Source of the DNA: Ferranicluibacter quercicola
Lineage (GTDB): Bacteria; Pseudomonadota; Alphaproteobacteria; Rhizobiales; Rhizobiaceae
Direction of reading: 5' to 3'
Assembly (NCBI RefSeq): GCF_021168455.1
Contig: NZ_JAJOZR010000005.1
Span: forward strand, 62,001 to 126,000
DNA length: 64,000 nt
Below the pieces are notes generated by a model. That model did no database searches and was not told where the DNA came from. It worked only from the letters and a program-made list of their open reading frames with translations. Below, piece by piece: positions 53,283 to 61,531 of this stretch. How positions within the stretch are numbered: position 1 is the first letter of the stretch; each line of letters opens with the position of its first letter. Both the position numbers and the translations under genes were made by a program.

Positions 53283-54995
53283 CTAGAACAGGAAATAGCG
53301 CTGCGCCATCGGCAGCACCGTCGCCGGCTCGCAGGTCAGCAACTCGCCATCCGCGCGCACCTCGTAGGTCTCCGGGTCCACCTCGATCACCGGTGTCAGG
53401 CTGTTGTGGATCATCGAGGCCTTTCCGATTCCGCCCCGCGTGTTCTTCACCGCCACCAGCCTCTTCTCCACGCCGAGCTTGGCCGCAAGGCCGGCATCCA
53501 GCGACGCCTGCGACACGAAGGTCACGGAAGAATTGGTGCGCGCCTTGCCGAACGAGCCGAACATCGGCCGGTAGTGCACCGGCTGCGGCGTGGGAATGGA
53601 GGCGTTCGGATCGCCCATGGGCGCGGCCGCGATCATGCCGCCGAGCAGCACCATGTCCGGCTTTACCCCGAAGAAGGCCGGGTTCCACAGCACGAGATCG
53701 GCCCGCTTGCCCACTTCGACCGAGCCGATCGCGTGGCTGAGACCATGCGCGATGGCCGGGTTGATCGTGTATTTGGCGATGTAGCGCTTCACCCGCAGAT
53801 TGTCGTTGTCGCCGGTTTCCCCCGGCAACCGGCCCCGCTGGCGCTTCATCTTGTCGGCTGTCTGCCAGGTGCGGATCGCCACCTCGCCGACCCGGCCCAT
53901 GGCCTGGCTGTCCGACGAGATGATCGAGAAGGCGCCGATATCGTGGAGAATGTCTTCCGCCGCGATGGTTTCCTTGCGGATGCGGCTTTCGGCAAAGGCG
54001 ATGTCTTCCGGGATCGACGGCGACAGGTGGTGGCAGACCATCAGCATGTCCAGATGCTCGGCCAGCGTATTGATCGTGTAGGGCCGCGTCGGATTGGTGG
54101 AGGACGGAATGACGTTCGGCTGGCCGCAGATCTTGATGATATCCGGTGCGTGCCCGCCGCCCGCCCCTTCCGTGTGGAAGGCATGGATGGTGCGGCCCTT
54201 GAGAGCGGCGATGGAATCCTCCACGAAGCCGCTTTCGTTCAGCGTGTCGGTGTGGATCATCACCTGCACGTCGTATTCGTCCGCCACCGACAGGCAGCAA
54301 TCGATCGCGGCCGGCGTCGTGCCCCAGTCCTCGTGCAGCTTCAGCGAGGTCGCCCCGCCGAGCACCATTTCGACCAGCGCGCCCGGCAGCGAGGCATTGC
54401 CCTTGCCGGCAAAGGCGAGGTTCATCGGAAAGGCGTCGGCCGCCTCGATCATTCGCGCCAGATGCCACGGCCCGGGCGTGCAGGTGGTGGCAAGCGTGCC
54501 ATGCGCGGGGCCCGTGCCGCCGCCGAGCATGGTGGTAAGGCCGGACATCAGCGCCTCCTCGATCTGCTGCGGGCAGATGAAGTGAATGTGGCTGTCCATG
54601 CCGCCGGCTGTGATGATCTTGCCTTCGGCCGCGATCGCCTCCGTGCCGGGCCCGACGATGATATCGACGTTCGGTTGCGTATCGGGGTTGCCGGCCTTGC
54701 CGATGGCGACGATCAGCCCGTCCTTCAGCCCGATATCCGCCTTGACGATGCCCCAGTGATCGACGATCAGCGCATTGGTGATGACGGTGTCCACGGCGCC
54801 ATCCGCCCGCGTCACCTGGCTCTGGCCCATGCCGTCGCGGATGACCTTGCCACCCCCGAACTTCACCTCGTCGCCATAGGTGGTGAAGTCCTTCTCCACC
54901 TCGATGAACAGCTCCGTATCCGCCAGCCGCACCCGATCACCCGTCGTCGGGCCGAACATATTGGCATAGGCGGCGCGGGACATCTTGTAGGACAT
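53283..54995 (-). CDS. ureC: Urease alpha subunit UreC
   Basis: A 570-residue catalytic subunit. Nickel ligands are in DSHIHFICP and in LKLHEDWG with the carbamylated Lys; further active-site residues appear in HTDTLNESGF, HTEGAGGGHAPD and MVCHHLS with the mobile-flap Cys and His. All expected catalytic residues are present. Hydrolyses urea to ammonia and carbamate. Its start is 3 bases after the PIN toxin stop. Confidence 0.97.
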   Translation of the reverse strand: MSYKMSRAAYANMFGPTTGDRVRLADTELFIEVEKDFTTYGDEVKFGGGKVIRDGMGQSQVTRADGAVDTVITNALIVDHWGIVKADIGLKDGLIVAIGKAGNPDTQPNVDIIVGPGTEAIAAEGKIITAGGMDSHIHFICPQQIEEALMSGLTTMLGGGTGPAHGTLATTCTPGPWHLARMIEAADAFPMNLAFAGKGNASLPGALVEMVLGGATSLKLHEDWGTTPAAIDCCLSVADEYDVQVMIHTDTLNESGFVEDSIAALKGRTIHAFHTEGAGGGHAPDIIKICGQPNVIPSSTNPTRPYTINTLAEHLDMLMVCHHLSPSIPEDIAFAESRIRKETIAAEDILHDIGAFSIISSDSQAMGRVGEVAIRTWQTADKMKRQRGRLPGETGDNDNLRVKRYIAKYTINPAIAHGLSHAIGSVEVGKRADLVLWNPAFFGVKPDMVLLGGMIAAAPMGDPNASIPTPQPVHYRPMFGSFGKARTNSSVTFVSQASLDAGLAAKLGVEKRLVAVKNTRGGIGKASMIHNSLTPVIEVDPETYEVRADGELLTCEPATVLPMAQRYFLF

Positions 54996-54998
54996 GGT

Positions 54999-55409
54999 CT
55001 ACCTCGAAAGTTCGGAGAAAAGGGGCGACCGCGCCGCGGCACGATCGAAGGTATAGGTGGTGCGGCAGCCGTTGCGGCTGTTGATCTCGCCGATCAGGTG
55101 GTCGGAGAAGTCACCGGTGGAGTGTGCGAAGGCGCGCGCGGCGGCCCGAACGGCATCCTCGTCCTGAACGCGAATTTCCGGCGCATCGAGAATACGATCG
55201 ATGATCGTGACAATTGCCGCGCGACTGCGCTTGGTCCGCCGGGCGAGCACCCAGATGGTCTCGGCGATGACAATATGATTGACGTGCAGAGGCGCTTCCG
55301 ACGAGCGAACGAGGTTGCGGATCGCACGCATCTCGGCCTCGACATCCTCGCCGAGCATGTCTCCGAAAAGCCAACGAAGGAGGACGTTGGTATCAATCCC
55401 GTTCATCAT
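54999..55409 (-). CDS. PIN-domain toxin (VapC-like)
   Basis: A 136-residue PIN nuclease: GIDTNVLLRWLFGD with the first catalytic Asp, VIAETIWVL with Glu, and DFSDHLIGEI and TFDRAA with later Asp residues. VapC toxins cut RNA. Overlaps the AbrB-type antitoxin gene, and is followed by ureC with a 3-base gap. The start may be either of two adjacent ATGs (55409, 55406). Confidence 0.85.
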   Translation of the reverse strand: MMNGIDTNVLLRWLFGDMLGEDVEAEMRAIRNLVRSSEAPLHVNHIVIAETIWVLARRTKRSRAAIVTIIDRILDAPEIRVQDEDAVRAAARAFAHSTGDFSDHLIGEINSRNGCRTTYTFDRAAARSPLFSELSR

Positions 55410-55647
55410 CGCCCTCGCCGCCGCGCATCTCGCGGATCCACCCGATAAGCTCATCGGTGCTGACGGGCCTCTCGAACTTCACGATCCCCCGCAAATCCTC
55501 AAAACTCTTCCCGGGCTTGCGGATTTCCACCGCGCCCGCCTCGTTGGCAACGAACTCGACCGCGTCACCGTCCTTCAGACCGAGCGCCTTCAGCACCGAT
55601 TCCGGAACCGTGATCGTGCCTGCCGTAATCCTCACCGTTTCGCCCAT
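55393..55647 (-). CDS. AbrB/SpoVT-type antitoxin (VapB-like)
   Basis: An 84-residue antitoxin with an N-terminal swapped-hairpin AbrB domain (VRITAGTITVPESVLKALGL) and an acidic tail that would inhibit the PIN toxin encoded next. The overlap and order (antitoxin first) are those of VapBC modules. Confidence 0.85.
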   Translation of the reverse strand: MGETVRITAGTITVPESVLKALGLKDGDAVEFVANEAGAVEIRKPGKSFEDLRGIVKFERPVSTDELIGWIREMRGGEGDDERD

Positions 55648-55656
55648 GGTGCGCTC

Positions 55657-56334
55657 CTAGCTCCCGACCGCGAAAGACAACGCCGGCGCCGCATCCAGAC
55701 GCCGGAGCCGGCCCTCGGCGATCCAGCGATCGACCAGCTGCGCCTCCGCGGCGAAGGGATGCCCCTCCCAGCCGACATGGGCGAAGCCGGCGAGCGCGAT
55801 ATCCGCCGCAGGATGCGCGCCAAGCACGTCGGCAATGACGACGAGGCCGCTGCTCGGCACGATGTAGGGGGCGGGCGAAAAGCGCGCGAGCATCATCTCC
55901 AGGAAATGCTGCGTTTCCGCGTCGATCACCCGGAACGTCTTGCCGGATGCCTGCGCGAAGGCTCTGAACCCCTCCGTCTCGTCATCGCAGAAATCGTCAA
56001 GCTCCGGATGCGTGAGGGCGAGCGGTGCCCGGAGTGCCGCAAAAACCGTGGGGTTGCGGACGCACCAGATGCCGCCCGCCGCCATCACCGCGGGATGCGC
56101 CGCCCAGGCCGTCGGCAGGATGGTGGGGTGCACGGCGGAGGCAACCGACGGTCCCAGCATCATCTTCGCCGGCCGGCCCGTGTTGCAGACCGCGACGATA
56201 TCCGTGCGTTCCCCCGGACGATACGAGCGGCAATCGTTGAAACGGATGACGCAGTCGGCAGACGCGATCGCGTTGGCGGCGCTGTCCGGCACCGGCCCGT
56301 TGCCAACGATCACGATGCGCGCACCGGTCTTCAC
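55657..56334 (-). CDS. GT29-like 'urease operon accessory protein'
   Basis: A 225-residue protein. Residues 7-45 resemble the L-motif of GT29 sialyltransferases: VIVGNGP, then ASADCVIRFN and GERTDIV; residues near 165 have SSGLVVIADVL like the S-motif. In rhizobia such genes are annotated only as urease operon accessory proteins. Start is GTG with GGGAG about 7 bases upstream; the longer open frame has no site. No transmembrane segment is evident, so it is likely cytoplasmic. The acceptor or donor is unknown. Confidence 0.7.
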   Translation of the reverse strand: MKTGARIVIVGNGPVPDSAANAIASADCVIRFNDCRSYRPGERTDIVAVCNTGRPAKMMLGPSVASAVHPTILPTAWAAHPAVMAAGGIWCVRNPTVFAALRAPLALTHPELDDFCDDETEGFRAFAQASGKTFRVIDAETQHFLEMMLARFSPAPYIVPSSGLVVIADVLGAHPAADIALAGFAHVGWEGHPFAAEAQLVDRWIAEGRLRRLDAAPALSFAVGS

Positions 56335-56420
56335 AGTCGTCTCCCGTCGTTTCCCGCCGGCGCCGGCCCTGAACGACCGGTCGAACCCGCAGCCTGTTTC
56401 CGTCTTGAACCGCCGCCCGA

Positions 56421-56852
56421 TCAGCGATCGGCCAGCGCCGCCTTCAGCTCGTCCGTCCGCTTGGTGGTCAGCTCCGCAAGGCAGCCCGCCACCAGCATCG
56501 GCTCCATCGTCCCGCCTCGCGCCTCGAACCCGGCCAGTTCGCACTGTGCATCGCGATAGGCGATCCAGGCGCGCTGCGCTGCCTTCAGAGCCTCCACGGC
56601 ACCGACCATGCCGTCGCCGAGATCGGCCAAATCCTTGTCCATCGCCTGCGCACGCGCCATCGTCTTGCGATAGGCTGCGTTCAGCGCCACGTCCGCCGTC
56701 TCGTAATCCTGCTGCGAACACGCCGTCATGTCGCTCTGGGTCACCGCATTGCTGCAATCGAGATCATCCGGCCCAGCCGCCACGGCAGTTCCTGCCCAGA
56801 GAAACAGGCACGAGGCCAGTGCCGCGCCGAAAGAGGCGAGCCGCATTGCCAT
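56421..56852 (-). CDS. LprI-like (DUF1311) secreted protein
   Basis: A 143-residue exported protein with a signal peptide (AMRLASFGAALASCLFLWAG in part, ending VAAGP) and a DUF1311 domain: CSNAVTQSDMTACSQQDYE, AAQRAWIAYRDAQCELAG, and AGCLAELTTKRTDEL, with the four conserved cysteines. Mycobacterial LprI inhibits lysozyme; the rhizobial role is unknown. The ATG follows the ureB stop by 1 base. Confidence 0.85.
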   Translation of the reverse strand: MAMRLASFGAALASCLFLWAGTAVAAGPDDLDCSNAVTQSDMTACSQQDYETADVALNAAYRKTMARAQAMDKDLADLGDGMVGAVEALKAAQRAWIAYRDAQCELAGFEARGGTMEPMLVAGCLAELTTKRTDELKAALADR

Positions 56853-56853
56853 G

Positions 56854-57159
56854 TCAGAGCGCACCCATGACCTTCTGGCGGAAACCATAGACCTCCCGCT
56901 TGCCGGCAAACGGAATGAGCGTCACGTCGCGCGTCTGCCCCGGCTCGAAGCGCACCGCGGTGCCGGCGGGAATGTCGAGCCGCTTGCCGTGGGCGGCCGC
57001 GCGGTCGAAGGTCAGGCCGGCATTGGTCTCGGCGAAATGATAGTGGCTGCCGACCTGCACCGGCCGGTCGCCGGTGTTCGACACCTCGATCGTCACCGTC
57101 TCCAGCCCGACATTCAGCTCGATCTCGCCCTCTGCTGCGAGGATTTCACCGGGGATCAT
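56854..57159 (-). CDS. ureB: Urease beta subunit UreB
   Basis: A 101-residue structural subunit: IPGEILAAEGEIELN, GDRPVQVGSHYHFAETN, and RFEPGQTRDVTLIPFAGKR are diagnostic. Starts MIPGE, standard for the family; longer upstream frame rejected. Confidence 0.96.
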   Translation of the reverse strand: MIPGEILAAEGEIELNVGLETVTIEVSNTGDRPVQVGSHYHFAETNAGLTFDRAAAHGKRLDIPAGTAVRFEPGQTRDVTLIPFAGKREVYGFRQKVMGAL

Positions 57160-57232
57160 CGTCTCTCTCCTGATCGTCTCGATAGGCATGCTGCACGGCG
57201 ATCGTGGCAGGCTGAGGATGCTGCGGGCACGC

Positions 57233-57481
57233 TCACGCCGCCGCGGCACAGCCTCCGGCCTTGACCACGCGCTCCGTGGAAGCGGGGTTGTTCACCAGCT
57301 TTTCCGCCGGGCGCACGGGGCGGCGAACGAGTTCGCCCGTGCAGTTGGGGCAGCGCCCGCCGAGCACCTCGCTCGCGCAGGCGGCGCAGAAGGTGCACTC
57401 GAAACTGCAGATCATGGCCTCGCGGCTGTCGGCCGCCAGATCCGTGTCGCAGCATTCGCAATTGGGTTGCAGCGCCAGCAT
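57233..57481 (-). CDS. DUF1272 domain protein (cysteine-rich)
   Basis: An 82-residue protein of the DUF1272 family: PNCECCDTDL, CSFECTFCAACA and GGRCPNCTGELVRRP carry nine cysteines as zinc-ribbon-like pairs. Function unknown. It lies 8 bases after ureA and 73 before ureB, splitting the usual ureAB pair. Confidence 0.85.
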   Translation of the reverse strand: MLALQPNCECCDTDLAADSREAMICSFECTFCAACASEVLGGRCPNCTGELVRRPVRPAEKLVNNPASTERVVKAGGCAAAA

Positions 57482-57489
57482 GGGAAACC

Positions 57490-57792
57490 TCAGCGGATGG
57501 GTTCGTGAACGGTAACGAGCTTGGTTCCGTCCGGAAACGTCGCCTCGATCTGGATGTCGTGGATCATTTCCGGAATCCCCTCCATCACCTGATCGCGCGT
57601 GATGACATGGGCGCCGGCCTCCATGAGGTCGGGGACGGACCGCCCGTCGCGCGCGCCCTCGACCACGAAATCGGTGATCAGCGCGATGGCCTCGGGATGG
57701 TTCAGCTTGACGCCACGCTCCAGCCGGCGACGGGCCACTATGGCCGCCATGGAGATCAGCAGCTTGTCTTTTTCGCGGGGAGTAAGGTTCAT
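57490..57792 (-). CDS. ureA: Urease gamma subunit UreA
   Basis: A 100-residue structural subunit with MNLTPREKDKLLISMAAIVA, KLNHPEAIALIT, and EGIPEMIHDIQIEATFPDGT. Start is the family-standard MNLTP; GTAAGG-type site is not strong but the position is conserved. Confidence 0.97.
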   Translation of the reverse strand: MNLTPREKDKLLISMAAIVARRRLERGVKLNHPEAIALITDFVVEGARDGRSVPDLMEAGAHVITRDQVMEGIPEMIHDIQIEATFPDGTKLVTVHEPIR

Positions 57793-57824
57793 GCGAGGCG
57801 ACCCATCATCTTCTTCGACATTGT

Positions 57825-58694
57825 CTACAGGCTCCAGACTTTCGGCACAGACGCGCTCCTGCGCAAGTGCGAAATCATCGGCACGAGGATTTTTCGCAGA
57901 GCGAACCCGTCCTTGGCCACGATCCGCGCGACGAGCTTTTCCTGATCCCCGACCACGACATGGCTGACGCCGCCGGCGCCACGTCCGGCACCGGTCTCCA
58001 GCCGTTCGCGCAGCGGTTTCAGATGGCGCTCGCAACCGCCGGCGGTGAAGAACAGGGTGGCGAAGGCAACGTGACCGCTCAGCGAAAAGGCCCGCCGGGT
58101 CAAGGCATCGATATCGCCGGACAGCCGCATGTTTTCCGCGTGCAGCAGCGTGCCGCCCTTCACGATGCGCCACCGGTCGCGAAAGAGGCCGCTGCGCATG
58201 CGCTCGCCCATCGCCGCGCGCCCGAGCAGGACGGCCTCGACGGCCAGAAATTCGGCATCGGCGGCCAGCTCGACGTCCAGCGATCGCGTCATGGAGGCCC
58301 GGTCGAACAGGATCGTCTCCTGCGGCAGCCAGTGCACGCGCGAGCCCGCCTCCGCCCGGATGGTCGTCGTCACCGACGTCGTGCCGGCGCTCGCCTTGTA
58401 GATCTTCTCGCAGGCCTGCGTCGTCAGCGTCAGCTCGGTATCGGTGCCGGCGCCGAACCGCCAGTCCATCACGTCGCCGCCGGTCAGCCCGCCGGAACTG
58501 TTGATCAGCACGGCCTCCATGCTGCCGTCGAACATGGTCGGCAGACGCAGCTTGGCGCAGCCTTCCTGATAGAACTCCTGCAGTCGCGTCCGCCCGCCGG
58601 CCGACTTCGCCACCAGTCGCCCGCGCCCGAAGGCGCGCTGCGGCGCGGCCGCCACCGCGCCCGGCATGGGCTCAGACATCGGGTGCGCGATCAA
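57825..58694 (-). CDS. ureD: Urease accessory protein UreD
   Basis: A 289-residue scaffold for metallocentre assembly. INSSGGLTGGDVMDWRF, TTQACEKIYKAS and LPQETILFDRA are diagnostic. Its start overlaps the urtE stop by four bases, so urea import and urease genes are one operon. Confidence 0.95.
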   Translation of the reverse strand: MIAHPMSEPMPGAVAAAPQRAFGRGRLVAKSAGGRTRLQEFYQEGCAKLRLPTMFDGSMEAVLINSSGGLTGGDVMDWRFGAGTDTELTLTTQACEKIYKASAGTTSVTTTIRAEAGSRVHWLPQETILFDRASMTRSLDVELAADAEFLAVEAVLLGRAAMGERMRSGLFRDRWRIVKGGTLLHAENMRLSGDIDALTRRAFSLSGHVAFATLFFTAGGCERHLKPLRERLETGAGRGAGGVSHVVVGDQEKLVARIVAKDGFALRKILVPMISHLRRSASVPKVWSL

Positions 58695-59386
58695 ACCGTG
58701 AGGTGCCGTCGGGCTTCCGGCGTGTCGAGCGTTTCGGCCGGGCCTTCATGCACTATCTCTCCGCGATCCATGATGTAGACATGGTCTGCAAGCTCGCGGC
58801 AGAAGTCAAGGTATTGTTCCACAAGCAAAATCGCCATCCCCGTGGAATCCCGCAAATACTGGATCGCGCGCCCGATATCCTTGATGATCGAGGGCTGGAT
58901 GCCCTCCGTCGGCTCGTCGAGCACGAGGATCTTCGGCCGCGTGACGAGCGCCCGGCCGATGGCCAGCTGCTGCTGCTGGCCGCCGGAAAGATCGCCCCCG
59001 CGTCGTCCGAGCATGGATTTGAGGATCGGGAACAGCGCGAAGATCTCCTCCGGCACGAAGCGGTCCTTGCGGGCGACGGGGGCAAAGCCGGACTCCAGAT
59101 TCTCCTTCACGGTCAGCAGCGGAAACACCTCCCGTCCCTGCGGCACGAAGCCGACGCCGAGCCGCGCGCGGTTATAGGGCGCCATGCCGTTCATGATCGT
59201 GTCGTTGAAGGTCACCTTGCCGGCGCTCGTCGCATGCTGGCCGGTGACCGCGCGCAGGAGGCTGGTCTTGCCGACGCCGTTGCGGCCAAGCACGCAGGTG
59301 ATCTTGCCCATCGGCGCGGTGATGGAAACACCGCGCAGGGCCTGGGCCGCACCGTAGTGGAGGTTGATATTGTCGACGGTCAGCAT
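58691..59386 (-). CDS. urtE: Urea ABC transporter ATP-binding protein UrtE
   Basis: A 231-residue LivF-type ATPase: Walker A GRNGVGKTSL, signature LSGGQQQQLAIGRAL, Walker B ILVLDEPTEGIQPS. Follows urtD with a 208-base gap carrying a repeat fragment. Confidence 0.95.
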   Translation of the reverse strand: MLTVDNINLHYGAAQALRGVSITAPMGKITCVLGRNGVGKTSLLRAVTGQHATSAGKVTFNDTIMNGMAPYNRARLGVGFVPQGREVFPLLTVKENLESGFAPVARKDRFVPEEIFALFPILKSMLGRRGGDLSGGQQQQLAIGRALVTRPKILVLDEPTEGIQPSIIKDIGRAIQYLRDSTGMAILLVEQYLDFCRELADHVYIMDRGEIVHEGPAETLDTPEARRHLTV

Positions 59387-59437
59387 GGGGCACCTCGTTC
59401 GGTAGGCGTGGTCGGCGCGTCGGCGTTCGAAAGGCCT

Positions 59438-59501
59438 GCGGGCGGAAAGGCCCTCTCCGGACTGCCCGCCATCTCCCTTACAAGCGGGGAGAAGACCTCG
59501 G
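59438..59501. repeat. Half of a RIME-like repeat, second family
   Basis: AAAGGCCCTCTCCGGACTGCC then CATCTCCCTTACAAGCGGGGAG resembles the left half of the element at 42328. It lies between urtD and urtE, the only sizeable gap within urtBCDE. Confidence 0.45.
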
Positions 59502-59594
59502 GCGTCTGCCGCGCCAGAACGCCGTGTGGAAGGTTCAGACCGGTGGACGCTGATCCCTGAACCGCGAACATCGAGACATTGTAGTGCATGAACA

Positions 59595-60356
59595 TCACCG
59601 CCCCAGATAGTTTTCGATGACTTTGGGATCGTTCGACACGAAGTCGATCGAGCCTTCGGCCAGCACCGAGCCCTCGGCCAGGCAGGTGACCTTGACGCCG
59701 AGGTCGCGGATGAAGCCCATGTCGTGCTCGACCACCACGACGGAACGGGTCTTGGCGATCTCCTTGAGGAGGATCGCGGTCTCCGTGGTTTCCGCGTCCG
59801 TCATGCCCGCAACCGGCTCGTCCACCAGAAGCAATTTGGGCTCCTGCGCCAGCAGCATGCCGATCTCCAGCCACTGCTTCTGCCCATGCGACAGGCTGCC
59901 GGCGAGATGGTCCTTGCGCGCGGTCATGCGCACGGTTTCGAGGATCTCCTCGATCCGCGCCTTGTCGGCGGGCGTCAGCGTGTAGAACAGCGTGGCGAAG
60001 ACGCCGCGTTTGCGGTTCAGCGCCAGCTCGATATTGTCCCAGACCGTATGGCTCTCGAACACCGTCGGCTTCTGGAATTTGCGGCCGATGCCGAGCTGCG
60101 CGATATCGGCCTCGTCCTTCTTCGTCAGGTCGATCTGACCGTCGAAATAGACCGTGCCGGTATCCGGCCGTGTTTTGCCGGTGATGATGTCCATCATCGT
60201 CGTCTTGCCGGCGCCGTTCGGGCCGATGATCGCCCGCAGCTCGCCGGGCGCCACCACGAAGGACAGCGAATTCAGCGCCTTGAAGCCGTCGAAGGAAACC
60301 GAGACGCCGTCGAGATACAGGAGGCTGTTGGTGATCTTCTGGTCCATGGCGCTCAC
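59595..60356 (-). CDS. urtD: Urea ABC transporter ATP-binding protein UrtD
   Basis: A 253-residue LivG-type ATPase: Walker A GPNGAGKTTMMD, signature LSHGQKQWLEIGMLL (the LSHGQKQ variant usual in UrtD), Walker B LLLVDEPVAGMT. Overlaps the urtC stop by four bases. Confidence 0.95.
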   Translation of the reverse strand: MSAMDQKITNSLLYLDGVSVSFDGFKALNSLSFVVAPGELRAIIGPNGAGKTTMMDIITGKTRPDTGTVYFDGQIDLTKKDEADIAQLGIGRKFQKPTVFESHTVWDNIELALNRKRGVFATLFYTLTPADKARIEEILETVRMTARKDHLAGSLSHGQKQWLEIGMLLAQEPKLLLVDEPVAGMTDAETTETAILLKEIAKTRSVVVVEHDMGFIRDLGVKVTCLAEGSVLAEGSIDFVSNDPKVIENYLGR

Positions 60357-61531
60357 TCCGCGGCTTGAGGTTGGACATCGACGGGATCGCGGGTCGAAAC
60401 GGTGCGCCCCTTCTCGGCTTCGGCTGCCGCCTTGTAGTCTCGGCGCGAGGCAAAGCCCTGCTGGATGGTGCCGACGATGCCCTTGGGCAGGAACAGCGTG
60501 GTGGCGACGAAGAGCGCGCCGAGCGCGAACAGCCAGAATTCCGGAAAGGCGGCGGTGAAAATGGACTTGCCGAAATTGACGAGCACCGCTCCGATGATCG
60601 GCCCGATCAACGTTCCCCGACCGCCGACCGCCGTCCAGATGACGACCTCGATCGAGTTGGCCGGTGCGAATTCGCCGGGATTGATGATGCCGACCTGCGG
60701 CACGTAGAGCGCCCCGGCGACGCCGGCGATCATGGCGGAGAAGGTGAAGATGAAGAGCTTCATGTTCTCGACGCGATAGCCAAGAAAGCGCGTCCGGCTT
60801 TCCGCATCCCGCACGCCGATCAGCACCTTGCCGTATTTGGACTGGACGATGGCCGAGGAGAGAAGGAGCACGAGCGCGAGAACGATGCCGGTGATGGCAA
60901 ACAGGGTGGCGCGCGTCTCCGGCGCCTGGATGTTGAAGCCGATGATGTCCTTGAAGTCGGTCAGGCCGTTATTGCCGCCGAAACCCATCTCGTTGCGGAA
61001 GAAGGCAAGCAGCAGCGCGTAGGTCATCGCCTGCGTGATGATCGAGAGATAGACGCCGGTGACGCGCGAGCGGAAGGCGAGCCAGCCGAAGACGAAGGCG
61101 AGCGCACCGGGCACGAGCAGCACCATGAGGGCCGCGAAGGGGAAGGAATCGAAGCCGGTCCAGTACCAGGGCAGTTCCTTCCAGTTGAGGAACACCATGA
61201 AATCGGGCAGGACAGGATTGGCATAGACGCCCCGCGCGCCGATCTGGCGCATGAGATACATGCCCATGGCATAGCCGCCGAGCGCGAAGAAGGCGCCGTG
61301 GCCGAGCGAGAGAATGCCGCAATAGCCCCAGACAAGATCGAGCGCGAGCGCGAGCAGCGCATAGCAGAGATACTTGCCGAACAGCGGCACGACATGGGAC
61401 GGCACATGCAGGGGGTTGCCGGGGTCGAGCAGGAGGTTGGAGGCGGGAACTGCGATGGCGATGAAGAGGATCAGAGCGGCGAGCACCAGAACCTTCTTCT
61501 CGTGGGCGTGGATGAGCCGGGTCGTGAACAT
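60353..61531 (-). CDS. urtC: Urea ABC transporter permease UrtC
   Basis: A 392-residue LivM-type permease with about nine helices; YCGILSLGHGAFFALGGYAMG and GNNGLTDFKDI are typical of UrtC. The ATG shares one base with the urtB TAA. The longer open frame is a shadow over urtB. Confidence 0.95.
   Translation of the reverse strand: MFTTRLIHAHEKKVLVLAALILFIAIAVPASNLLLDPGNPLHVPSHVVPLFGKYLCYALLALALDLVWGYCGILSLGHGAFFALGGYAMGMYLMRQIGARGVYANPVLPDFMVFLNWKELPWYWTGFDSFPFAALMVLLVPGALAFVFGWLAFRSRVTGVYLSIITQAMTYALLLAFFRNEMGFGGNNGLTDFKDIIGFNIQAPETRATLFAITGIVLALVLLLSSAIVQSKYGKVLIGVRDAESRTRFLGYRVENMKLFIFTFSAMIAGVAGALYVPQVGIINPGEFAPANSIEVVIWTAVGGRGTLIGPIIGAVLVNFGKSIFTAAFPEFWLFALGALFVATTLFLPKGIVGTIQQGFASRRDYKAAAEAEKGRTVSTRDPVDVQPQAAE

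Noticed and set aside
53406..55448. 680-residue plus-strand open frame
   Set aside because: Antisense to ureC and the toxin gene; shadow.
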